Source: Ceratopteris richardii
Taxonomy: Eukaryota; Streptophyta; Polypodiopsida; Polypodiales; Pteridaceae
Direction of reading: 5' to 3'
Assembly (NCBI GenBank): GCA_020310875.1
Contig: CM035428.1
Coordinates: 108,443,245 to 108,507,244 of the forward strand
Length of the DNA: 64,000 bases
Shown: one piece after another, positions 9,986-22,900 of the stretch
Layout: each line of letters begins with the position of its first letter
How positions within the stretch are numbered: position 1 is the first letter of the stretch
The notes under the pieces: model-generated
What the model was told of the DNA's origin: nothing
Seen by the model: only the letters and a program-made list of their open reading frames with translations
The model's database searches: none
Translations under genes and position numbers: made by a program

Positions 9986-12900
9986 ATGGCAGAACATGTC
10001 TCTATTGACAAGCTGGACAGAGATAATTATCCCGCATGGGTAATGCACATGGAAGCCTTACTTATGAATGATGTATGTGACCGGAGAAGAAAAGAAGCCG
10101 ACCTTTGAAGTCAACAGACAACCAAAGGAAGAAGAATTGGAAGCCTTGAAGCTGTGGGAGAAGAAAGATGCAACGGCAAGAGCATACATTTATAGTATTG
10201 TTACAGATTATCTACTACCGCATATTAGAGGCCTGGAAACAGCGGAGGACATATGGAGTGCATTGGAGGACCATTTCCAAAATACTACGAAAGCGAGGAA
10301 GGCTAGCTTATGGTCCGAATTCACAACGTTAAAAAAGAAGTCGAATCAAAGTATTAGTGACTATGTTACTAAGATGAAGGATCTAGCAGACAGTCTTGGA
10401 TCCATAAATGAAGATATCGAAGACCACAGATTGATAGCGCAAGTGCTCACAGGTCTGAGAGAGATGAAAGGTGGAAACCTTTTGTACTTTCAACTGAACT
10501 CTCTTTAAATCATTTTGTTCCAGATTTAAATCAGTTGCTAGGATTGATACTCACATATGAGCAAGACCTGAAAGGAGATGGAGATAAAGGACAAATCTCT
10601 ACAATGTACATGAAGAACAAAAAGAAAGGAGATAAAGGTAAGTCAAAAGATGAAGAAGAGTCGAGTTCTCAGGTTTATTATGCTAGAGGCAAAGGCACCG
10701 ACAGAGGAAGAGCAAGAGGCTTTGGAAGAGGAAGAAGCAGTCAGAATATCAACAAGAAAGCTTGCTGGATTTGTGGACTAAGTAATCATCTGGCTTATGA
10801 CTGTTGGCATAATCAACAAGGTTCAAATCAAAATCAGAATAGTAATAGCAGAGGCAGAAGCGGAAGATATCAAAGAGGTAGACAAAACCAAAGAAGAGGC
10901 TATGGCAGAGGTGGAACAAGAAGTTGGGGACAAAATCAATCCTACAACACCACCTACAACAACCACGCAAATGACACACAGAATGAAAGTCATACATCGT
11001 TGATGATGAAATCTATCAGCACATCAGAAAACAAAGACCTAAAGGTATTTTACATTGACTCCGGATGTTCTAATCATTTGTCAGGAAATATAGAATTGAT
11101 GTCAGAACTGGAAAAAGGTAGTTCGTGTCACACTGTCCAAATAGGTGACAATACAAGACATAGTGTTCATTCAATTGGAAAAGTGAAGTGTAAGAGTGGA
11201 GCAGATTTGCTAACCAATGTTTTGTATGTTCCGACAATACCGAAAAATTTGATCAGCGTAGGACAGATAGTTGAGAAAGGTTTTCAAGTCAGATTTACAA
11301 ATAAAGGAGTATTTGTAGAAGATCCCGAGAACGGATACAATTAGATCGTCTCTGGTAAGAAAGAAGGTAGAATCTTTACTTTAAGAGTACAAGGGAACAT
11401 TGGCCAAGAATTGCTCACACATAATGAAAAGGTGATTACAGAACTTGATCTCTGGCATAAGAGATTAGGTCATTTTAATGAAAAAGGAATTAAAGCTATG
11501 ATTGTAAATCAGTCTGTATTGGGTTTATCGAACGTACAGAACCAACATATGATTCATAGGTGTGAAGCTTGTCAGATGGGAAAAGCCCACAGATTACCTT
11601 TCCAGAAGAAAGGATTCAAACACTTGATCACTGCAAAGTGTTTGGATCAATCGTTTATGTTTATGTACCGTCTCAACTCAGACATAAGCTTGAACCGAAA
11701 GCAGAAAAATATGTGTTCGTCGGATACGATGAAAGACAGATGGGTTACAGGTTATGGAGTCCTCTAACTAAGCAGTTTATTGTTTCAAGAGATGTTACGT
11801 TTGATGAACAGAAAAGCTGGTATACAGATCAAGGTCAAACAACTGAAGAATTTGAAGAAGAGGTAAGAAGAAAAGAGAAAGGGAAATCAATTGTGCAGGT
11901 AAATAGAGATGAAGATCATATGAAGGCAAGTATGTCCAGGACCGGATCAGGTATGAGAAATGAAGATGAAGAAGTGTATTCAGACACTTATGAAGAATGT
12001 GAACCAAGAAGGTCAAGTAGGATTAGAAGACAACAGGAAAGGTACTCGTATGATACTTCATACATAACTCAGAAAGACTATGCATATATGGTCAAAGATG
12101 ATGAAGAACCTCAGAGCTATGTTGAAGCTAAAGGAAAGAAGCAATGGGAAGAAGCAATGAAAGAAGAGTTTATAGCACTGGAGGAGAACAAGACATGGGA
12201 ACTTGTTCCGAAACCAAATGGTAAGAAAGTAATTGGAAGTAAATGGGTTTACAAATTAAAGAAGCTTGCAAATGGAAGGATAGCCAGATATAAGGCTAGA
12301 CTGGTAGTCAAAGGCTATGCTCAGACGCATGGCATAGATTACGACGAAACGTTTAGTCCGGTGGCAAAAATGTCAACCATAAGGACAGTGATTGCTATAG
12401 CAGCATCAAAAGGATGGAAGCTAAGTCAGCTAGACATTAAGAATGCATTTCTGAACGAATATATATCAGATGAAGTTTACATGGAGCAGCCTGAAGGGTT
12501 TGTAAGCTCCAGATACCCAAAATTTGTGTGCAGGTTAAGAAAAGCACTTTATGGACTAAAGCAAGCTCCAAGAGCTTGGAACTACAAACTCGTGAAGTAT
12601 CTAAACGAACTTGGATACCAAAGTTCAAAGGCAGATGCAAGTCTACTCATTAAAAGAACAAACGAAGGAATGATCCACATTTGCATTTATGTAGACGACA
12701 TAATAATTACAGGTACCTCAGATGCTGGAATCACAGAGGTGAAGAAACTGCTTGAAAAGGAGTTTAAGATCAGTGACCTAGGAAAGTTGTCATACTTTCT
12801 TGGAATGGAAGTCACTTATAGAGTCCTTTGTCATACAAAGGACTGGTAGAAGCAACTAAAGAAGTAATATGGATGCAGACCTTGCTCAAAAGCTTGGGCA

Positions 12901-13187
12901 TTGATCAAGGTATACCAATTATACATGGAGACAATATGAGCTCTCTATATCTTGCAGCGAATCCGGTGTTTCACGCAAGAACAAAACACATAGAGATTCA
13001 GTATCATTTCCTGAGGGAAAAGGTAATCGAGAAGGAGTTAGAAATTGTATACACTCCGACAAAAGATCAGATTGCAGATATGCTAACGAAGAGTTTGGAT
13101 GGAACAAAGATAAACAGATTCAAAGAAAAGGCAGGTATAAAAGAAAGAAAGATATATGAAGATCGGAAGATGCAAATTAGTGTTTGA
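9986..13187 (+). pseudogene. gag-pol coding region of element P
   Basis: Starting at the ATG of MAEHVSIDKLDRDNYPAW, the plus strand shows a UBN2-type gag (WSALEDHFQNTTKARKASLW), a basic RG-rich segment, a CCHC knuckle (CWICGLSNHLAYDCW, near 10762-10806), a retropepsin start (VFYIDSGCSNHLSG, near 11047), a GAG_pre-integrase motif (LWHKRLGHFNEKGIKAM), an integrase C-terminal part (VFGSIVYVYVPSQLRHKLEPKAEKYVFVGY), RT (KVIGSKWVYKLKK, QLDIKNAFLN, YGLKQAPRAW, CIYVDDIIITG) and RNase H (VFHARTKHIEIQYHFLREKV, TKDQIADMLTKSL). In a working copy these would form virus-like particles and copy RNA to DNA. It is a broken fossil in several frames. Confidence 0.85.
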
Positions 13188-13195
13188 GGGGGAGC

Positions 13196-14471
13196 TGTTG
13201 AAGAAGCACTCACGAATTTGGCATCCAGACAAAAAAAAGAAGGGGAAGTAGAAAAGACAAAGAGAAGCAGAATTAAAGAAGCACGACCGAACTGTACGTG
13301 CAGAATCAGAAAACCGAATCAAGAACTGTAAATATGAGAACAGGATGTGTAACAGAGTAGTGAACAGGGGAGTGCGCATAACACACATAAAGAAGGATCG
13401 TGGAGCATACCGAAAGTGAAAGGCACGGAAGAGCGTGGAAGAATGAAGACTATATATATATATCAATCAAGAATCGAGCAAGATAGAGATGAAATATAGC
13501 AGATGCGCAGAGACGCAAAGATACAGATATACAGATAGAGAGAGAGATAGAAGACGCCAGAGATCGCGTATGTAGTATAGAAGACGCCATAGATCGCGTA
13601 GGTAAAGATGAATAACAGAAACCTGAAATATCAGGTATTCATATGAGAGAGATGGTAATAAGAAACTACTCAGTGTAGGAGAGTTTCTATAACTTGAGCA
13701 AGAAGAGGCCAAGCTTGTTTGTACACATCTTCTCTAATAGAAAACACATGTTCATGTGGAAGCTCTGCACGCTTTCTTCGTATGAGTAGAAGTTTGAATA
13801 TTCTATGTTACGGTTAAAGTTAGTTAACAGTTATAGTTTCACCGTATACGTACTTTTGGTCACTTACGGTTTACTCAATAAATGGTTTTTCAGGAAGAAC
13901 CACGAAGTATATCTCGCAGAATAATATAGAGTTTTGTATGAGACATAGCTTATCTTGTAGCTAGAAGTCTCTACTTTATACGGATCAAAGTTTCTGGTGA
14001 AATGGATATGTACACACAGTACAAAGTCGGACCGAAAATAGCACTCTGAATTGATGAAGTTTTCCTCTAAACTTCAGGAAGAGTTCTGTCAATAAGGGAA
14101 GTTCACTCATCACTTCCTTATTTCACGTATAAACATTTGAAGCAATTACGAGCAGAATTGAAGATCATTCCTATAAGATTCCGGTAAATTTCGGTGACAG
14201 TCCAGTGACAGTCCGGTGAAGTTCAGGTGGAATTTCAAGAGAATTCAAAGCACAGTCTAATAGAGTTTGAGTGGCAGAAGCCTTGTTAAGCTATTGTTGA
14301 TTATAGAGGTGTTCTAACATCACTGTAGTTTAACACTAATTCGCTGGCGCAACGAATTTCCGCAGTCTTGATAAGGTTCGAGTCTTTGCTGCGGCAGACG
14401 GGTGGTACCGGAAGCTTACTACTATCAGAGGTATAAAAGCAGTACTACTGAAGACGTCGATCACCCCAACA
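13196..14471 (+). repeat. 3' LTR of element P
   Basis: Matches 8529-9793 apart from about 33 substitutions and several small indels. Preceded directly by TTTGAGGGGGAGC. Followed by the target duplication AAAAC at 14472-14476, equal to 8524-8528. Confidence 0.9.
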
Positions 14472-14616
14472 AAAACACATGCATGGAAATGAAAAACTAG
14501 AATTTAATGTGAATGTGAATGATAAGTATATTTTGAAACAAGACAACTCAAAATTGATTACAAAAAATGAACATCTCAATATGATAGAATAACTTTTGGA
14601 GTAAACAAACTGGAAA

Positions 14617-14832
14617 TGGCACAATGCACAATGAACACAGTCAGCACAATGAGTAAATGAACTAGAACCAACATAGTGCACAATGAACACAGTGAGCACA
14701 GTTAGGACAGTGAGGATAGTGTGCACAATGAGGACAGTGTGCAGAATGAGCACAGTGAGTACAGTGGGTATAGTGAGCATAGCGAGCACAGTGAGTACAA
14801 TAAGCATAGTGTCATAGTGAGCATAGTGTGTC
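14617..14832. repeat. 9-bp minisatellite in the interior of N
   Basis: A tandem array with period about 9 and consensus near CACAGTGAG, with variants such as GATAGTGTG and TACAGTGGG. Because 9 is a multiple of 3, it leaves an open minus-strand frame of repeating Leu-Thr-Val triplets (14445-14894), which I take as a by-product of the repeat. Confidence 0.8.
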
Positions 14833-15020
14833 AGAAGCATAGAAACGAATTCGACAAAAATTTGAAAAAGACACCGACGAACCAAAAACAACATTAATTG
14901 AAAAATGCAAAACCTAGACTGGATGACTGAAATGGATGCCGAATCATGAGCCGATGCTACAAATCATGACTAAATGCCAATACATACACCTTCACAAATG
15001 TGTGCAGGCTCTGATACCGC

Positions 15021-15514
15021 TGTTGATCAGATCTTGCAAATGCACATATGCAGAGATAGTACAAAAACAAAATCTCATAAAATTACTCAGATAATAGAGA
15101 TAGATAAAAGATTGAACACAAGATTGGGTACAATCTCCCCCCACATACTCTGATGGATGAGTCTATCAGAGCATGTCTATTTATAGGTATTTTTTATTAT
15201 GTCCTGAATAGAAGACACATGAGGGTGGTGCTTCGAAAAGTGTGTGTTTACAAAAATCTGCTTTATTTACAAAAACCGTTGCTTTCTAAGCGATCTACTA
15301 TTTTTACAAAAATGTCACTTTCTAAAGCGATTTATTATTTTTTACAAAAAACATCTAAAATACTATCTTTTAACTATCTTCAAAAATATCTGAATAAATC
15401 CACGTGCGTTCACATCCTCATGATTCTTCATCTGCTAAATCAAAACACAATCACATTAAAAACCTAAAGACATTAAAATCCATATAACATTCCATTATTC
15501 CATAAAGTATAAAA
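15021..15514 (-). repeat. 5' LTR of element N
   Basis: Direct repeat of 7929-8417. The initiator-Met-type primer site lies just left at about 15008-15020 (plus-strand CTGATACCGC). A minus-strand TATA-like CTATAAATAG lies at 15177-15186. Confidence 0.8.
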
Positions 15515-15606
15515 TATTCAATGATAATGGGGATGAGTGTTGCATGATGGCCACATGGCGGCACTAGACCATTCCAGATCATTGCTATTTTGAATACAAG
15601 GGGATA
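15515..15606 (+). repeat. 3' LTR of L, second half
   Basis: This resumes the chromovirus LTR interrupted by N: GTGTTGCATGATGGCCACATG and the following ATTCCAGATCATTGCTATTTT blocks match the reverse complement of the K LTR. It passes into another LTR start (TGTCAGACATTG) at about 15608, so two LTR-derived pieces abut. Confidence 0.65.
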
Positions 15607-16100
15607 TTGTCAGACATTGACCACAAGGTCAGTCCATTTAGTACTTGAGTGTATGGTGATCTGTGTATATCTTAAAGTTTGCACCATAAAGATAGTGTCT
15701 CCAGACTTTAAGAGCATGCACCACTACATACAACTCCTTTTCATTCACTGGACAATTGCGTTGTGCACTACTCAACTTCTTGCTTTCAAAAGCTCTTGGC
15801 CTTCCATCTTGGTTCAAGACTGCCCCTATGGCTACACCACTAGCATCTGTCTCTAACTCAAATGGTTTTTGTGGATCTACCACTTTGAGTATAGGAGCCT
15901 CTGAAACAGCTTGTTTCAGAGTATCGAAACTTTCTTGCTGCTCTTGTTTCCATGCAATGGAACTTTGCCTTGAAGCAAGTTCTTCATAGGCACTGCTATC
16001 AAAGAATATGAAGAGATGAATTTTTGATAAAAACCGCAAAGTCCTAAAAGTGACCTTAACTACCCCTCATCTTGAAGAGTAGGCCAAACTAAAATAACTG
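15607..16100 (-). pseudogene. Chromovirus fragment Q, RT/RNase H
   Basis: Minus-strand translation gives an RT end and RNase H (WKQEQQESFDTLKQAV, PILKVVDPQKPFELETDASG, AIGAVLNQDGRPRAFESKKL, YVVVHALKVWRHYLYG, KIYTDHHTLKY). It is the same family as K and aligns with 2044-2400. It is joined on its right to the partial LTR of copia B at about 16100. Broken fossil, one fragment only. Confidence 0.82.
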
Positions 16101-16238
16101 AAGAAGAAGTTTGGAGCATAGCACACAATACTGAATGTATTACTGAATGTTTAGGAAAAAAAAACTCCTAAAGAGCGAAAAAAGTGCTCCGACGGTCCTA
16201 GTGTGTTCACACACATCACTACCTAAAATATATCAATA
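16101..16238 (-). repeat. Partial 3' LTR of element B
   Basis: Matches the inner part of 25898-26128, including GTGTGTTCACACACATCACTA and TATCAATA at its end, then the purine tract complement AATCCCCCC at 16239. Its outer part is not present; the sequence left of it is chromovirus fragment Q. Confidence 0.8.
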
Positions 16239-16353
16239 AATCCCCCCTGGAAGTGATGTGATGAACAAGGAGCTGGCACTCATGTATAAGGAAGTGCCAA
16301 GCTATGTGGAATCAATCCACAAAAGGAAGTAAGCCCAAAGCTTTGTAGAAAGC

Positions 16354-19300
16354 TTAAAACTTCTCCCTCGGCAAAGCCTTTGTGAAAAGGTTTGCAATGT
16401 TCTCCTTCATGAGCACGTATGCCAAGCTGGTCTCTCTAGTAGAGAACCTCTCCCTCACATAATGATAATGCACCTCAATGTGCTTAGTGCGAGCATGGAA
16501 CACAGGGTTCCTTGCAACTACCAATGCACTTTGAATCTCAGTGAAGATGGTGGTGGTAGAAGACTGATCAACATCCAAATCAGCCATAAGGCATCTGAGC
16601 CACACACTCAACAGTCACTATGAAAGCTGCCCTACTCAACCTCACAACTAAAAGTGGCCACAGCAAGTTGCTTCTTGCCCAACCAAGATATACATGAGCT
16701 ACCAAGCATGAAGCAAAAGTCACTAGTGGACACATGAGTGTCATAGCAACCAGCCCAATCAGAGTCAAAAAAAGCATGTAAATCTGGAGATAGTGATCCC
16801 CCTTGGGATAAAATAACCCAAGTAGCCGGGTACCACTCAAGTAGTGAAAGATGTGCTTAACCGCTTGCCAATGCTTGAAAACTGGGCAATGCATAAATCT
16901 ACTCATTTGTGAGATAGCAAACTAAATATTTGGCCGGGTAATGCATAACTAAATCAAGCATCCAACAGCCTGTTGATAGAGAACAACACCAAATGCATCT
17001 CCAACAGCATGAAGACTCAATTGTAAACCTATGTCCATAGGAATGGCTATAGGTTTGTAGTATTCAAGGCCAAAACATTGCAATAATGTGTCAATATATT
17101 TCATTTAACACAAAGCTATTCTGCCATCAACTTGCATAAATTGAATGCCCAAATAATGGTGCAAATGCCCCAAATCAGACATCTCAAATTAGGCATGCAA
17201 ATCAGCCTTAAAATCAGCAATATGCTTCTCATGAGGACCAGTGAGCATCATGTCATCAACATAAACAACAATGATCAGAAGCACATTATTTGCACGCTTA
17301 ACATATAAGGTGCTCTCAGTTGGACTCTTCTCAAAACCATGTGTAATCAGATAGGCATGTTTTTTTCATACCAAGCATGTGGTGCTTGTTTCAAACCATA
17401 TTAATGCCTTCTTCAACCTGCACACTTGGTTTTCATGCCCGTTCTACACAAAGCCACGGGGATGAAAAACATACACTTCTTCATGCAAGTCACCATTTAG
17501 AAATGCAGTTTTAATGTCCAACTGATGTACATTCCAACCATGATGAGATGCAAGTGCAAAAATGCTACAAATAATAGTCATGGGGTATGTAGGTGCAAAG
17601 GTCTCATCAAAATCAATGCCTGTTTCCTGTGCATAACCCTTTGCAACAAGCCTGGCCTTATACATGCCAAATGTTCCATCATGCTTACACTTCAGCTCGT
17701 ATACCCGCTTGGTGCCAATGTCCTTCTTGCCAGGAGGCAAGTCACATAAAGACCAGGTACCATTTTTCATGATAACATCATATTCTGATTGCATAGCATC
17801 CATCCAATTTTAAGAATTTTGTGCTTCATCAAACAAAACAGGCTCATTCTCATCACAGAGACTAGAGGAAGCCATAGCATAGCATTTTGATGCAAAAGAG
17901 GAACTATGAGAGCTTTATCGAGCATAATACGACAGAGGTGCATCTAATTTGCTCTCATGCAAAGTCCACACCAGCCATTTTGGCATAGTTTTTGCCTCCT
18001 CAATATCAGCTCTCTCATCAACAAGTGCATCATGTAAATCTGCATCAAAAATCGAATGATCTACATCATCACATGAAACCTACAAAGGTTGAGAAGTTGC
18101 CTATTAGGACTAGCACTAGACTGTCCACCTGTAAAAAGAGGCAGCAAGTTATCATACATGTCTTTGGAGCTAATAGATGTCTCCTTCGTACATCAAAGTA
18201 ATGGCTGAATAGCATCTTCCACAAAAACAACATCACAGCTAACCAAAATGCATTTAGTCTGTGGATGATACAAACGATAGCCTTTGCTTTCAAAATTGTA
18301 CCCAACAAAAATACATTTCACTACCTTATCATCTTTTCTTGCATTGTTGTTTAGGCACTAATATGCCAGACAACCAAAAACATGCAAGTGAGCAATAGAT
18401 GGCTTGCGACCATGCCAAGCCTCATATGGAGTGATAGACTGCAATGCTTTAGTGGGATACCTATTAAGTACATATGTTGGACACACAACATCCTCAAGCC
18501 AAAAACTATGTGGTAAAGCCTTACTCTTGACCATACACTTCGCCATCTCCATGAGTGACCTATTCTTTTGTTCAACAACTCCATTCTATAGAGGTGTATA
18601 TGGCACTATACATTGATGTTTTATCCCACGTTCAACCAGAAATGCATTAAAATCAGAAGACATATATTCCCCCCCTCGATCTGAATGGAGGGTACCCATT
18701 TTACATGCTGATAGATTTTCAGCCAAAACCAAAAACTATTTGAAGCACATAAACACTTCTAACTTTTCCTTCAATGGATATACCCATGCATGCCTAGAAA
18801 AATCATGGATGAAAGTCTCAAAGTAAAGATAATTCCCAAAAGAAGGTGTCTGTATAGGGCCATAGATATCACTAAATAAGCTGCAATTTCTGAGTTGCTT
18901 GAACTAAACAATCCTTTGGGAAGGAGGAACACTTCATTTTGCCCAAAATACAACCTTCACATACATGTTTATCGGGTGCCTCAAGTTTGGGCAAAGAGAA
19001 CACCATTTCAGATTTCTATAGGCATAGCAAACTAGCAAAATTCATATGACCAAAGCATGCATGCCAAAGCTTTTCATCTGACATAGGCAAAGAATCATGT
19101 ACCACACATGCTGAATCACTCATAGATTTTCCATAGTCAATGAGCTTATACAACCCATGACATAAAATGCTAGAAGCAATAATCACGTCGCCAATCATGA
19201 GTTGTACATCTATCATCAACAAAATTCACAACCAAGCCAATCTTGGCTAATGCAAAAACTGATAACAGATGTTTCTTGATCCCTGACACAAATAGAGCAT

Positions 19301-19640
19301 CCAACAATGTAAAAGAACTACCATCAACAATAGTCAGAATGATCTTACCAACTCCCATGACAGGATAGGAGTTGTTGGTGCATGTGACAGTATTCCCTAT
19401 AAGGGAAGGCTTGAGTGAATTGAAGAAATTATGCTGCAAAGTAATATGTTTGGTTTCCCCACTATCAAAGTATCAAACATTTGAATCTACTACAGACATA
19501 CACTGTTTAGGAGAAGATGGGTCAAAATTGCAAACAGTAGTAAATGCCCATTCTTCATTCTACACTAGATTAGCAGACTCTATTTTCGGTGTAGAGGCCT
19601 CTGCAACAACCATTCTAGGCTCTTTTTTCTTTGCCTCTTT
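16354..19640 (-). pseudogene. pol region of element B
   Basis: On the minus strand, in order: protease to pre-integrase (SGIKKHLLSVFALAKIGLVV, KLWHACFGHMNFASLLCL), integrase (MKCSSF-like linker, GNYLYF region, ALPHSFWLEDVVCPTYVLNR, SITPYEAWHGRKPSIAHL), RT ([57 protein letters not shown]) and RNase H (VARNPVFHARTKHIEVHYHY). It is the same family as A, D, E and H. Broken fossil spread over many frames. Confidence 0.85.
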
Positions 19641-19867
19641 TGTTGGAGTTAGACGTCTGCGCGTGAACAACACAAGGAAGAAGAAGAAGAAGCTTGGAGC
19701 ACAACACACAAGATTGAATGTATTACTAGAGAATGTACAAAGATAAGTAGCCCATTAGGGCAATAGGCGTATATACAAGCCGGGGGAAAAAGACCTCCTA
19801 AAGAGGGAAAAAAGTGCCCCGGCGGTCCTAGAGTGTTCACACACATCACTACCTAAATGTATCAACA
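19641..19867 (-). repeat. 3' LTR of element A
   Basis: On the plus strand it reads from TGTTGGAGTTAGACGTC to TGTATCAACA, with TG...CA ends. It is one of at least five copies of this approximately 230-bp LTR family in the window (A twice, B, H, E). Confidence 0.92.
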
Positions 19868-19999
19868 AATCCCCCTTGATAGTGATGCGGTGAACAAGTA
19901 GCTGGCACTCATGTATAAGGAAGTGCCAAGCTATGTGGAAATCACTCCACAAAAGGAAGTAAGCCCAAAGATTTGCAAAAAGCTTCAAACTTCTCCCTA

Positions 20000-22900
20000 G
20001 GCAGAGCCATCGTGAAAAGGTCTGCAATGTTCCCTGCGTGGGCACATATTCCAAGTTCATCTCCCCAGCAGAGAACCTCTCCCTGACATAATGATAATGC
20101 ACCTCAATGTGCTTAGTGCGAGCATGGAACATAGGGTTCCTTGCAACTGCCAATGTGCTCTGACTGTCAGTGAAGATGGGGGTGGCAGAGGACTAACCAA
20201 CGCCCAAATCAGCCATAAGGCGTCTGAGCCACACACACTCAACAGTAGCTGTGAAAGCTGACCTATACTCAACCTCACAACTAGAAGTGGCCACAGTAGG
20301 CTGCTTCTTGCTCAACCAAGATATACATGAGCTACCAAGCATGAAGCAAAAGCCACTAGTGGACACACGAGTGTCATAGCAACCAGCCCAATCAGAGTCA
20401 GAAAAAGCATGCAAATCTGGCAGTAGTGATCCCCCCTTGGGATAAAACAAACTCAAGTAGCCGAGTACCACTCAAGTAGCGAAAGATGCGCTTAACCGCC
20501 TGCCAATGCTTCACTCCTGGGCAATGCATAAGCCTGCTCATCTGTGAGACAACAAACTAAATATATGGCCGAGTAATGCATAAGTAAATCAGGCATCCAA
20601 CAGCCTGCTGATAGAGGAAAGCATCAAATGCATCTCTAGCATCATGAAGACTCAATCGTAAACCTGTCTCCATAGGAGTGGCAATAGGCTTACAGTCTTC
20701 AAGGCCAAAATGTTGCAATAATGTGTCAATATATTTCGTTTGACACAAAGCCAATCCACCATCAACTTGCATAAACTGAATGCCCAAATAGTGATGCAAA
20801 TGCCCCAAATCAGACATCTTAAATGAGGCATGCAAATGAGCCTTAAAATCAGCAATATGCTTCTCAATAGGACCAGTGAGCAGCATGTCATCAAATAGAC
20901 AACAATGATCAGAAGCACATCATTAGCACGCTTAACATATAAGGTGCTCTCAGTTGGACTGTTCACAAAACCATGTGCAATGAGATAGGCATGTATCTTC
21001 TCATACCAAGCACGTGGTGCTTGCTTTAAACCATATAATGCCTTCTTTAGCCTGCACACCTGGTTTTCATGTCCTTTCTGCACAAAACCATGGGACTGTA
21101 CGACATGTGGGTGCAAAGGTCTCATCAAAATCAATGCCCCTTTCCTGTGCATAACCCTTTGCAACAAGCCTAGCCTTATACTTGTCAACTCTACCATCAG
21201 GTTTACGCTTTAGCTTGTATACTCACTTAGTACCAATGGCTTTCTTGCCAGGAGGCAAGTCACATAAAGACCAAGTACCATTCTTCATTATAGCATCATA
21301 TTCAGATTGCATAACAGCCATCCAATTTTCTGAATTTTGTGCTTCATCAAAAGAAACAGGCTCATTCTCATCACAAAGACTAGACGTAGCCATAGCATAG
21401 CAATCTGATGCAAAGGGGGCACTATGAGAGCCTGAACGAGTACGATATGACAAAGGTGCATCTAACTTGTTGTCACACAAAGTCTGCACCAGCCATTTTG
21501 GCATAGTTTTTGCCTCCTCAATATCAGTTCTCTCATCAACAAGTGCATCATGTAAATCTGCATCAGAAATGGGATGATCTGCATCATCACATGAAACCTG
21601 CAAAGGCTGAGAAGTTGCCTCATTAGGACCAGCAGTAGACTGTCCACCTGTAAAAAGAGGCATCAAAGTATCATACATGTCTTTGGAGGTAACATATGTC
21701 TCCTTAATACATGAAAGCAATGGCTGAATAGCATCTTCCACAAAAACAACATCACGGCTAACCAGAATGCGTTTAGTCTGTGGATGATACAGACGATAGC
21801 CTTTACTTTTAGAACTGTACAAAAAAAAAATACATTTTACTGCCTTATTATCTAATTTTCTGCGATGTTGTTCAGGCAATAGTGCATATGCCAAACAACC
21901 AAAAACCCGAAGATAAGCAACAGATGGCTTGCAATCATGCCAAGCCTCATATGGAGTGATAGACTGCAGCGCTTTAGTGGGGCACCTGTTAAGTACATAT
22001 GTTGCACACATGATAGCCTCAAGCCAAAAACTATGTGGTAAAGCTTGACTCTTGACCATACACCTCGCCATCTCCATGAGTGACCTGTTCTTCCGTTCAG
22101 CAACTCCATTCTATTGAGGTGTATACGGCATTGTACACTGGTGTTTTATCCCACGTTCAACCATAAATGCATTAAAATAAGAAGACATATGTTCCCCCCC
22201 TCGATCAGAACAGACGGTGCCCATTTTACATGCTGACAGATTTTTAGCAAAAACCAAAAATTGTTTGAAGCACAAAAACACTTCGGACTTTGCCTTCAAT
22301 GGATATATCCATGCATGCCTGGAAAAATCATCAATGAAAGTCATGAAGTAAAGATAATTCCCAAAAGAAGGTGTCTGCATAGGACCACAGACATCACTAT
22401 GTACAAGTTGCAATTTCTGAGTAGCCCGAACTGAACCATCTTTTGGAAAGGATGAACGCTGCATTTTGCCCAAAATACAGCCTTCACAAACATGTTTTCC
22501 AGGTGCCTCAAGCTTGGGCAAAGATAAAACACCATATCAAATTTCTGCAGGCGTAGCAAACTAGCGAAATTCAGATAACCAAAGCGTGCATGCCAAAGCT
22601 TTGCATCTGACATAGCCTGAGAATCATGAACTACACATGCCGAATCATTTAGAGATCTTTCATAGTCTATGAGCTTATACAGCCCACAACATAAAATGCC
22701 AGAAGCAATAATAACATCGCCATTTGACATATCATGAACTGTACATCTGTCATCAACAAATTTCACAACCAAGCCAATCTTGGCTAATGTAGAAACTGAT
22801 AACAGATTCTTCTTGATCCTTGGCATAAATAAAGCATCTGACAAGGTGAAAGAACTACCATCAGTAGTAGTCAGAATGATCTTACCAACTCTCATAACAG

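Larger units (their letters stand above)
8529..14471 (+). mobile_element. Ty1/copia element P with 1.27-kb LTRs, broken
   Basis: LTRs at 8529-9793 and 13196-14471 are flanked by a perfect 5-bp target duplication, AAAAC. The primer site TGGTATCAGAGCC follows the 5' LTR, and the purine tract TTTGAGGGGGAGC precedes the 3' LTR, both classic for plant copia. The coding region runs gag, protease, pre-integrase, RT and RNase H in copia order. LTRs differ by about 33 substitutions in 1265 bp plus a few indels (about 2.5-3%), so it is middle-aged and younger than its host element N. The coding region is broken, with about half a dozen breaks. Confidence 0.9.
7929..15514 (-). mobile_element. Small non-coding LTR element N, split by P
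   Basis: Two direct repeats (7929-8417 and 15021-15514) with TG...CA-like ends flank an interior that, once element P is set aside, is only about 660 bp and encodes nothing recognisable. The plus-strand sequence GGCTCTGATACCGC just left of the right repeat is the reverse complement of an initiator-Met tRNA primer site, so transcription is on the minus strand. Each LTR carries a TATA-like CTATAAATA on the minus strand. At about 1.65 kb it resembles small non-autonomous plant LTR elements (large TRIMs). LTR divergence is roughly 10%. Such elements rely on proteins from another element; the partner is not identified here. Confidence 0.75.

Noticed and set aside
14445-14894. 149-codon minus-strand ORF of Leu/Thr/Val repeats in N
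   Set aside because: Produced by the 9-bp minisatellite; composition follows the repeat, and no domain is present.
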